Shown one piece after another: positions 24,301-36,300 of a DNA stretch of 64,000 bases (positions are counted from its first letter, which is position 1; every line of letters starts with the position of its first letter). A program made the translations under genes and the position numbers. Under the pieces are notes generated by a model. That model did no database searches. It saw nothing but the letters and a program-made list of their open reading frames with translations, and was not told where the DNA came from. Origin of the DNA: Eretmocerus hayati (lineage: Eukaryota > Arthropoda > Insecta > Hymenoptera > Aphelinidae); assembly GCA_029851415.1 (NCBI GenBank), contig CM056743.1, forward strand, positions 30,082,405 to 30,146,404, given 5' to 3'.

Positions 24301-27300
24301 GGCCCAAGTGAACCGATTTTGGCCCACGACGGCTCAAAATCTTCGTTTTGTAATGTAGTTTTCGACCCCCAAACGACGATTAAGCTCGTCCACTTTTGCA
24401 ATGTAGCGTGAATTTTTGCTTTTGGAAAATAAACCGCGTGAGGCCCTCGAAAAGCACCCTTATGTCAGCGAGGACTCCCAGTATCGTTTCAGGAGGTCTA
24501 ACCACGATGAAAACCATTGTCTGTGATGGTATTAAAAGAGAATTTACGCGGCGAAAGCCTACACTCGCCTCCGACCTAGCTATCTCACTTATCCAATTTT
24601 GCCCCCGTCCAATTTTGCCCCACTCTCCCCTATGGCCGCTCGAGGCGGGGAACATGTCCAAAATATTGGGAAAATCCATTTTTGTATGACAAAAAATGGA
24701 TTTTTGTCCCGCTTTCCCAGGAGCCAGGAAGAAGCTTTTCCAGACTGTTTGAATTTCTTCAAACAACTTCCACCCCACGCCATCTTCGCCAAATTTAAGC
24801 ACAGTATGTTGACGTCTCGGTCTACACGATCATATTTTAAAACACCATTCTTTAAATTTTTTCCAAAACGGCCTCCTTTTACTCCAATTCTACTGCCTAC
24901 TCACGATGAATCTCTATGTGCATGTGGACCATTAGAATGGGAAGAGGTGGCACAACGGTGACTTGACGAGGTACACAAGTTAAAGTATGATACGGAATTG
25001 AGAGTTGAGAAAACCATACTCCCGTAAAGAACACTCTCACTCGCGGAATACAAAATAATACAACACTCACCGTAAAAGAAATAGCTCCAACTCCTATTGT
25101 ATTCAGGATCAGTGTAATGAACCACGTGAGCGTATACGTTTCTTCAAGCACTCTAATCATCCTGAAACATTTCTCGAAAGATATATTCATTCAAGGTTCA
25201 CAGGGGAACAACCAGATATGATCCGACCCAATTATTATTATGGCCAAAAAGCAGATACTTCAGTGGTGAGGGGAGGGGGGGGGGTCTGAAGCTCTAGCTA
25301 TACCTCCACGCGTATAACACGCCAATTTCCATGAGATTATATGGGTTTCCCGTCAAATTGAGATATTTCTGCGCTGGCATTTCCAAAACAGTCGGACCTT
25401 GGCTCATTTTGTGGATTTTCTTACACCTATTCGTACTATTTGAGGTGAATTGAGGTTACCATTAGGTGAAGAACGAATCTAGAGAAAGGTTACCGGAGCA
25501 AATGAGGCAAACTGCACTTTTTTAGTATTATGGGCGTGAAGTTGGTCAGGAATCGAATGGTGCCACTCTGCAGAAAGGATTCTGCAACTAGGACGAGGGC
25601 AGAATAATGAGCTGAAGTACGTCGCGATCAATACCGTCGTTTTTGTTTGGCATAACTTTCAGTGGCTACGAAAAAAGCCAAAATTAGCAGAAACAGTATT
25701 TTTTGTCAGAAACATACAGGCCTTTTTGGATCGCTCGAAACAATCAGTTTTCCCATTCTATGGTAACAAGTATAAGAGCGATGGGCAGCAAGTTCAGTGC
25801 GTGCGTATATTCGAGATCTGGGAGGGGGGGGGGGCAAAATATAGGCAATGGTGGACACTTACCGTACCTTTTCTTTTTGGAAAAATTGAAGTACGTAATC
25901 ATAATTTTTGTTATTTTGTAAAAAAAAGTTCATGATTTGGGTCAAGGGCTCGGTTGAAGAAAATTAGAAGATCAATGTGTGACATCTGACGTGGAATTAC
26001 ACTGAAAATTATTTGATATCGATTAACCCCTCACCATAAGGCCTCGTTGTGAACATCCACTGCAGAATTCATCATTTTCACTGCGCGGGCGTGACAAGCA
26101 GAGTTTGGTGAACTGCTGATGAGATTAAGATCCATTTCCACAGCTTTTTTCACCCGAATACTGTTGAATAAATAAAACAGTCCTGAGGTGCTGACAATAT
26201 CATTATACCAGTGGAATGGCACTCGTTCGCATATCTATAAAATTCTCAAGTTCTAATGGTGAAAAACATCGAATACAACTACATCATGACTGACAAACAT
26301 AATCGCGGCTCATTCAAAGTTCTCATTGGCCTTTAGGATCCTTGAGGCTTCAATCGCTGATCACGCGAGAATAAAAAAAGAAGTTATATCATTATTATCA
26401 GTAATATGGTCATTATTATGGAATGTAGGTTCTGCAAAATGACTTTGAAAAAGGCACAGAGCATCAATAAAGAGGAAAAGGAAAATTTTCAAATCATTGC
26501 GGATTCAGTCTACTTCAGCACTCGCTGGAATTGATAAAAATGAGTCGATTGATTTTTCCTGCCAATTTCTCATTTTTGCACAGCTCATGCGACGTTTTCG
26601 GTTGTATTATTTGGCCCTCTTTGAGCTTCAGAAAAACGTCTAATATTGCGTGTGAGTCATACCAAGAGATCAAAGTGACAATTGTTTCAAGCGATAGACA
26701 GGCTAATATTATCACAAAATAATATTAACCACGATAACATCCGTGGGGAGTAATAACACAGCCCCACAGAAAAAAAGTTCTGGCCTAACTCCCAAACTAC
26801 ATCCTCAAAAATTCATGATTCTCCGAGAATGCTTGGGGTTGGTGATGAAACCATACGTTATTCTACACATATTCCATGTTATCACGATCGCTGAATCCGA
26901 ATCCGAGGTTGATTTGATCCCAGCACGTCAAGGTTCTGACATAATCTCAAAAATTCATGATTCTCCGAGAACGCTTAAAGCTGGTGATGAAACCATACGT
27001 AGTTTTGCGTTCACTCCATAAGTCTCGCGACCAGACTTTATCAAGCTCACAACTCGGGCTCTATTCTTTTTTGGAGCTATAGCGAGTCTTCTTTTCTTCG
27101 AATGACCTATGTATGGTATACCGTTGTCTCTTCCCTGGTGTTGTATCTCGTTTCAGCATTGGGCAGAAATCGACCATCACGTTTACATCCCATCTTCCTT
27201 GATAGCGAGTTTCCATCTCTTTGAGATCTTGATGAAAACGTTCGCCTTGCTCTTCACGAAAGTCTCCGACGTTTTCCGGGAATTCATCCAGATGGTCACC

Positions 27301-30300
27301 CAAAAAATGTAGCTTGAGGCGCATATTACATCCTAAAGCTTTGAAATCATTCACCATTTTTCTGACAATTTTTCCATAATTTGGACTTTTCCTATTCCCC
27401 AAAAAATTAGTCGATATCTCTTGAAACTTCTCCAAGCTGCTCCTCCAAGTGGAGTCATCACTTTGATGAAATTTGTATCTCTCAACATGGTGCGGACTTG
27501 TGGTCCATCGAAAACTTCTTGTTTTATATTCGCTTCCGATAGCTTCGGAAATGTTCTCTCAAGATATTTGTATCATTCACCATCTTTATCCAAAGCTTTC
27601 ACGAATTTTTTCTGAGGTTATGTCAGAACCTACACGATTTTGAAGTAAGTGCGAAACAAAGTACGCCCCAATCAACAGCTCCGAGTACTCTTGAGGTTAT
27701 GTCAACCTCGACATACTGGGACCCAATGGACTACGAAATTGGGTCCAGTGACCCCGAAAATATGGAGTAATTGCGAAACTACGCATGGTTTCATCGTCAA
27801 CTTCAAGCATTCTCAAAAAATCATGAATTTTTGGGGCTATGTCAGAACTTTGACGTGCTGGAACCAAATTGACCTCGGATTTGTATTCAGTGATCCCGGA
27901 AACATGGAGTAAGGGCTGAATAACGCATGGTTTCATCGCCAATCTCAAACATTCTCAAAAAAACATGATTTTTTGAGATTATCTCAGAATCTTGACGCGC
28001 TGGGACAAAATCGACCTCGGATTCGGATTCAGCGACCCCAAAACCCTATAGTTACTGATCCAAAGTGATTCTAATACGATTCAATTGTGATCCCCGAGCA
28101 AATTCTAAAAATCATGGTTTTTTGAAGGTTATGTCAAAATGCCGAAGTGCTGGGGCCAAACTGACCCCAGATCCGGATTCAGCGACCCCAAAATTGTAAA
28201 GGTAGTGTAGTTTGAGAGTTAGGTCAGAACTTTTTTTATGTGGGGCTGTGTAATAAAGATGAGATAGCTCAGTGCCATTTATAACCCCAAATATTGATTG
28301 AAGCTTAAAGCAATTATCATATTAACCGCTTAGTATGACTCACCCGCAATATTGTCATTTCTTTTAAGCTTTGACGTACGCATTAACTTCGTATTTTCTT
28401 TTTCAATCGATCCCGTGCGTTCTCACGTCATAACTACCCAATGCGCGCCGCGCTCGGTGACTACCAAACGTGTCACATCGGATGGGACTAGAATCCACAT
28501 CTCTCTGCTTGATTTCGATAATAGAAACTCAGTCTAGATCCATGTGACCCATAATAACGTTACGTGACTGCTAATTACATCAAGTGACCCATGGCGTAAG
28601 GATAACAAGGTGTGGGACCCCGAACGATTAGAACGCATCGGCTACCGCGCAGACATGGCGGCCTACGAGCGCCATCCATATTGAATTTCTAGATGTTGAA
28701 TAGAGTGCATATGTGAGTAACCGACAACCAGCTGTCGTGCCGTGTTGCTCAAATTTGCATGTAGCTCCACAAGCCCCACATCTAATATCTTGGAAATGTT
28801 ATACTGTTGTGTTGAGAATCAATGCAAGAATCTAACAGGGCCAGTCTACGATGGAAAGAAAAAGTAATTCAACCGATTTTCTCGGGCTAAGAATCTTCTG
28901 GACAGATTCATGAGAGCGTGTGGAGCATGAATGAGAATTCTAAATCCCAATATCGTCATTAAACATTGACATTCAGAGAAAATCAAATTAGTGATTAATG
29001 TGATGATCTGACCATTCTCCACCCGTTCGTATGAATGAATAAATCCGTATAGTCGTAAAACCGGTGGCAAAACACCGTGCTATGTTCATTCAAAGGTCCT
29101 GCGATGAAATCTCATTATGGCGTCGGTCGGTGGGCAAGCGAAAACGTGCGCGGTCACACACCTTGTTAATTTTACGCCATCAAGTGACCTCTAATAAAGT
29201 CACGTGACCCCTGATTACGTCACGTTACTCTTAATCACGTCACGTGGTCCCTCATTACATCGTGTGACCACTCTTTCTATCACAACCGTTTCGTTCTGAG
29301 CGTATATATAAGTCCGTGCTTCCGAGTCCACGGAGGGTCGAAAGGCCGTGAAAGTGAAAGTTGCGTAAACATTGGATTTACCTTTGGATGTGTTTCGGGG
29401 TATTCTCGTGGTCATTCTCCAACAAGGATCAAAAGAATCTGTAGAGGGGATTTGAAAGAACAACCGATTTTTCCGGATATTATCCTGTTCTTCTCAAAAA
29501 TCAAGTTCTATCGCCGTTCATATCCGTTTCTAAGACTTTTATTAACTACAAAAAATTGTTTGTGTACACTCAGTCGACGAAAAAAGTCCATACCTCACAG
29601 AATGCTTGTGATGCCAAAACTGGGATCGAATAGAATTGGATGGTTCGAATTTAATACTGAAGGAGCAGAAACAAATTTGTATGTATCATGAATCCTGCGG
29701 ATCTTCATTCCCAATCAATATACACAATGCTTGATCATCCTGGGCGGATCATCAAACATGTAATCTCGTAAATTCGCATATAGAGCCGAACGATTCCTCT
29801 GAATACTCACCGAAAGTCACTCGGTGTTCGTACTTCTGCCAATATTTATGGAAGTCGTAATTCACTGACTCAAATGCTTGTGCTTCGTATTTTTCGAGCC
29901 TGGGTCCGATCATCTTGACGTCCAACATCATGGGGCAAGCTTTATCAACAGGTCATCAAGCTTTATGAAGCTCTACAATCGAGGATTCTGTCATCTTATA
30001 GGGATTACTGAATTCATAGAGATATTACAGATAGAGGAGGGAAGAGGTGGGCCTCTCTGTAAGCGGGATTTTCTCTGCAAAAGAGAGAGAGAAAAGCCAA
30101 GGAGTTTTTTTAAGGTGGTTGTAGGGCAAATACGCTGCGACGTACGAAGGAGAGGCACCGGTCAGCCAAACACGGCTGGCCAGCACCTCCCCAACGGTCC
30201 CGGGCTGGAATCCGCATCGATACGGCCATCCGAACCGGGTAAACCCTCTCTCTCTTCCCCTTTGGCACTGACCATCGGACAAGGGAGAGATCCACCAACT

Positions 30301-33300
30301 TACCAATCCGGCCCCGGCACCGCGTGAGCATTACTTCAGGGCCGGCGGCGTCTCGCGCTCAGGATCGAGCGTCTCTCTTCTCACGACTCGCGGGTGCTGT
30401 TTCTCCTTTTTCGATCTTCTTCCATCTCTTCATTCTTCTTCCTCCTCTCTTCTTCCTTCAATCTTCGATCTTCGATCTTCTCTCTTCCCTCTTCAGTGCA
30501 TCATGTTCCTCCTGAAACCATTTGGATCTCTTCTGTTTGAATTCGTAGACTCACTGTAATTCACCTGCTTCGAGGCGCCTCACTTTCCGCTCTTTCTCCT
30601 AGAAAAGACAAGGAGTCCTCTTTCTTTCTCTCTCGCACCTGCGCGACGCATTGCGCAGTCGACACCAAGACACATAGGCGCGTCGGAGAGGGGATGATGT
30701 ACTGCGCGATGCGCCACGCGAGTGCGAGAGAGAGAGAGAAACAGGACGCCTCCTCTCTCCTCTCTCTCTCTCTCTTGTGCGAAGAAACGTCTAGGCTGCG
30801 CTTCCCTTTTCTATCTGTAATATCTCTATGAATGAAATTCCCGATTTCGAGGAGTTGTTTCGGAAATCTTTCATGCGACTAACATATTGAACTTCAAAAC
30901 TCGTGCCGAAACAAGCTTTTACTACCCAATTGGAAGTTGCTAAAACTTCCACGTAACTTCGGACAATTCACTGTGAGATTTCTCAGAATTTGCAATGGAT
31001 ACCAGTTTCAACCCGTTACTCTGTCGGTCTAACAGGATTTTCCTTCTTGCATTCGTCAAAATGATCTGCACCTAGTGATAGTTGAAATGTGTTCACAAAC
31101 GCGATTCGGCGATTGAACTTATACCAAAAGTTTTTGAGAATATTATAGAGAACTTTCGTCTGCTCCGAAATGAGAATTGATCCATACAAATCCATCGGGT
31201 TCGAATTATGACAACATATTCTGAAAAATTAGAACTTTCTGCTTCGGTTGAAAATACCCAAACAATTTCTTGGGGTTGATTGAAGTCTGAGGAACAAATA
31301 GAAATGTGAGTAGAGCTCAAATGTTATGAAAAAACATGACAGAATTTAGAAAAATTAATTTTGCTCCAAAATTCCTCCACAGATTTTTTTGATTCTCATT
31401 GGAAAATGACCGCAAGAACACCCTAAAACATATCCAAAAAGAAAAACCCATGTTTACGCACCTTCCACTTTTTCGGGTTTGCGACCCACTGTGAGTCCTC
31501 TTCATCCAGTCTCCACCGGCACTCTCACGCCATTGCTCTACCCAAATTGCTGCCACCCTGGACGTGCCACGACTACCGCGAGTTCCGGGACCTTCTCGAG
31601 TGATGAGTCACCACGTGTGTGTGGTTTTCGTGTTCAACACTTTGGTTTCTGAGTCGAAATTGATGTTAGAAACCATTCGTATCTTTTGCCTTCCTGCCCC
31701 TACTCCCATCCCTGTGGCAACATTGTAAACGCTTTTTGGATTCCGATTGAGCCATTTGTAAAATGCTTTGAAATCTTTCAAAAAGTAAAGTCTTTGACCT
31801 CGCGTACTCGCACCGTCGGGCAAGACGCTCGATCCGGTAGCGGAAGACTACGCCATCGCTCGATCCATGGACAAGTGCGGCGTTCAACGCAAGCCGTACG
31901 CACCAAACCCCGAAGCCAAGACGAGAACCAATGAAACCTGCACGGGCTGCGAAAGGACCGGAATCTCGCACGACTTGGAGCGAATCAGGCTGCAGCCACT
32001 ACTCAGCTATCTAGCGACCCTGGCGCCAACCAGCCTAAGGCCGAGCTGTCGAACGGGCGAAGTTGAATTCGCTCATTGACAAGGAGCCCGAGGACCCGCC
32101 ACGCTGGTACTTCGTGATCCACTTGTCGATCAACTATTCAGCTTGAAGGGGGCCATACATGACATAGCCGAAACGTCACAAGAGTTGTTCTAAAATAAAA
32201 AATATCAGGAAAAATCAACCAACTCATTTCAATTGATTAAACGACATTCTGCGATAGAATAATCGCAAGGAGAACCTTGCTGGTATTTATAGTCATTTCA
32301 CCTACCCGGAATCCTTACGAACCATCCGTATGCGACAATCTATGCCAGCTTTCCAATTACGTTTGGTTAAAATCCGTGCAAATACTCGGTTAGATAATTT
32401 CATGATAGAGCTTAGCAGATCGGACTAATTGATTTCGTGCCTAAAAAACAGACTAACTGCATTGAGTCCACTCTACTGCAAGCTCTACCGGCCCAAATAA
32501 CACGAGGACTAGCGCACACTGTCGCAACAGCCTATTGAAACTGACCATAAGCTGTCCCACGAAGGGATTCGTGAGGTTTTGGGGTATGGAGAACGACTTA
32601 TAAATCTTAGCCCAAGCTTACACGCTGTCACAATCTACAAGATCTCAAGGTCATGACAAACCCAGTCTTTATCCGACTGCGCAAGAATACGAGGATAATG
32701 CATTTCCTACAAAAAAGGATATCTCAGAAATGAGTCTGCAATATATGGGAGATAATTATTCGGTCTACCGTTTTGATGTGAAAATGAGTCGATTGTAGAA
32801 AAAGAGCTCATCGACTTGACTCCTTTCCTTTTCCAAGAAGTGAATTTGATCACGGATTACAACTTGTTGCAGCCATTCATTCCATAAATGGCGTAGGAAA
32901 TTTTATAAAATCACTTAAAGCATGAATTCAATGAGCGGCCCACCATTTAATTCATATACGATGGAGTTCCGCATATCTTCCCCCAAGAAGTCACGGTGAG
33001 TCATTTATGCGAAAAAGGCCGTGTTGCGTGCACGTGCCTTTTGCCCGTGGGGTATGTTTTGGGGTCATTAGTAGAACATTTTCCATCAAGAATCAAAAAA
33101 ATTGGTAGAGGGTTTCTGAATTAAAGTCGATTTTTCGATTTTTTAGCCATTTTTTCAAAACAGTGGATGACCTCCATCGCTCACTCCCGCATCTCGCTTT
33201 AAAATCGACTATTCAAAATGATCGAAGTACCCAATCCGACGTCGAAAGACCCGATCCTTCGGAATTCGAGGTTCGAATCAGGCCCAGATATGATCTGAGT

Positions 33301-36300
33301 AATTTCGATTGACTATAGTGCAGGAAATCCTCTTTTTATGAATAAATTTCACGGAAAATGTAGGTGTCCCTCGAGTTGTTGGATTTTGTTTGAATTCGTT
33401 TGACTTCACCACGATTCGATTACAACTTATTTGTGAACTGTTTTGTGACTTTTCAAATTTTTCCAAGATTTTTTAAAGATTATTTCAAGATTATTCTAAG
33501 ATTATATAAAGATTATCATACGGTTTTTCTAAGGTTTTTTGAAGGTTTTTGAGATTGAAAATACATGACCGAGCATGCCTTGGAACCACCTTAGAGAAAC
33601 GTTCAGAAAATATATTAAAAATATATTCCATTTTCACCTAGGCATACACTATTATTGACTTCATTGTTCCACACGAGCTTCATTTACTGTTGGGGTTGAT
33701 AAGTCGGGTGTCTGAAGCTAGCCCAAACATTCTCTCACAAACGCAAACAATTTAAACCATATTTTATTACTTTTTTATTGCTATTTTATTGCCGCAATTA
33801 GAAATTTATTGCTGCAAACCCGCCTGAGCAATTAATGTTTGGGCCAGCTTCAACCTGAAGCTATCCCAAACATTGAGTAATAATGATCCGATCAGAATCG
33901 GGCTTAGCTTATCTTTTGTTGCTGTTTCATTGCTCTAAGGCTGGAATTCATAGTCGTTAATCCGAGATTACAGTCGGCGGATTTAGGGCGCTGCGATCGC
34001 CATGGCAAGGCATTTTAAAACTAGGCACAGCAATCGCAGCGCTCCTAATCCGCCGATCCTGATCTCGGATGAAAGACTATGAATCCGAGCCTAAGAATCC
34101 GTTTCGATCATCCCTCCAGAGTGAATACCGACCGAGCAATTAATGTTTGGGCTAGCTTCAACCTGCAGCTAGCCCAAACATTGAGTAATAATAAGCCGAT
34201 CCAAATCGGGCTAGGCCTATCTCTTATTACTTTTTTATTGCTCTTAGAATCTGTTTCGATCATCCATCTAGAGTGAATACCGACCGAGCAATTAATGTTT
34301 GGGCTAGCATTGAGTAATAATGAGCTGATCCAAATCGGGCTTAGCCCATCTTTTGTTGCTTTTTTATTGCTCTAAGTATCCGTTTCGATCATCCCTCTAG
34401 AGTGAATACCGACCGAGCAATTAATGTTTGGGCTAGCTTCAACCTGAAGCTAGCCCAAACATTGAGCAATAATGATCCGATCGGAATCGGGCTTGGCCTA
34501 TCTATCATTACTTTTTTATTGCTCTTAGAATCCGTTTCGATCATCCCTCCAGAGTGAATACCGACCGAGCAATTAATGTTTGGGCTAGCTTCAACCTGCA
34601 GCTAGCCCAAACATTGAGTGATAATAAGCCGATCCAAATCGGGCTAGGCCTATCTCTTATTACTTTTTTATTGCTCTTAGAATCCGTTTCGATCATCCAT
34701 CTAGAGTGAATACCGACCGAGCAATTAATGTTTGGGCTAGCATTGAGTAATAATGAGCTGATCCAAATCGGGCTTAGCCCATCTTTTGTTGCTTTTTTAT
34801 TGCTCTAAGTATCCGTTTCGATCATCCCTCTAGAGTGAATACCGACCGAGCAATTAATGTTTGGGCTAGCTTCAACCTGAAGCTAGCCCAAACATTGAGC
34901 AATAATGATCCGATCGGAATCGGGCTTGGCCTATCTATCATTACTTTTTTATTGCTCTTAGAATCCGTTTCGATCATCCCTCCAGAGTGAATACCGACCG
35001 AGCAATTAATGTTTGGGCTAGCTTCAACCTGCAGCTAGCCCAAACATTGAGTGATAATAAGCCGATCCAAATCGAGCTTGGCCTATCTTTTATTACTTTT
35101 TTATTGCTCTTAGAATCCGTTTCGATCATCCATCTAGAGTGAATACCGACCGAGCAATTAATGTTTGGGCTAGCATTGAGTAATAATGAGCTGATCCAAA
35201 TCGGGCTTAGCCCATGTTTTGTTGCTTCTTTATTGCTCTAAGTATCCGTTTTGATCATCCCTCTAGAGTGAATACCGACCGAGCAATTAATGTTTGGGCT
35301 AGCTTCAACCTGAAGCTAGCCCAAACATTGAGTAATAATGAGCCGATCCAAATCGGGCTTGGCCTATCTTTTATTACTTTTTTATTGCTCTTAGAATCCG
35401 TTTCGATCATCCATCTAGAGTGAATACCGACCGAGCAATTGATGTTTGGGCTAGCATTGAGTAATAATGAGCTGATCCAAATCGGGCTTAGCCCATCTTT
35501 TGTTGCTTTTTTATTGCTCTAAGTATCCGTTTCGATCATCCCTCTAGAGTGAATACCGACCGAGCAATTAATGTTTGGGCTAGCTTCAACCTGAAGCTAG
35601 CCCAAACATTGAGTAATAATGATCCGGTACGAATCGGGCTGAGCCTATCTTTTATTACTTTTTTATTGCTCTAAAAATCCGTTTTGATCATCCCTCTAGA
35701 GTGAATACCGACCGAGCAATTAATGTTTGGGCTAGGTGGAAACCTGAAGCTATCCCAAACATTGAGTAATAATGAGCCGATCGGAATCGGGCTTGGCCTA
35801 TCTATCATTACTTTTTTATTGCTCTAAGAATCCGGTTCGATCATTCCTTCACATTGAATACCAGCCGAGCAATGAGCATCTCACTGAGATATGGATGAAT
35901 CGTGCGGGGTGCGGAGACGATACGCCCTATCCCGACAATGTGATGCATCACCTATGGATTTTTCTCCAAATTGCCTAATAGATGTCTGTATGATTCTTCA
36001 CACCATTCGAATTGAACGGCAATCAAAGATGTCGCAGAATAGTGCATTATTGCGATACGAGGGTCTGGACACTTTCTTTCGCATCCAAGTGATGGGTTTC
36101 TGGCCACGCCGTAGGTGGGGATTGGAATCGTTACGAGGATGCAAGAAAACGGTTTTACTCCCGTGTATCGACCCACACTTCTGCTTGCACAAAAACAAAT
36201 CTCTCATCCGATGCCAGTAGACTTTCCGACATAATCTTACTCACCGTAGTTGTACACTAACTACACGAGTCAATGGCTAACTAACCTCACATTTCTACCC

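Noticed and set aside
26515..26715. Minus-strand frame with LACLSLETIVTLISW as an extra receptor exon
   Set aside because: It is hydrophobic and near exon 5, but the nine-exon model is already complete in phase and length, and no splice pair fits it between exons 4 and 5.
30540..30760. rRNA or tRNA gene in the GC-rich, GA/CT-rich patch
   Set aside because: No rRNA core motifs, no cloverleaf or A/B boxes; the structure is a simple hairpin.
33695..35870. CRISPR array
   Set aside because: Regular spacing is due to satellite units of 129 and 152 bp that are similar throughout; there are no unique spacers, and the genome is eukaryotic.
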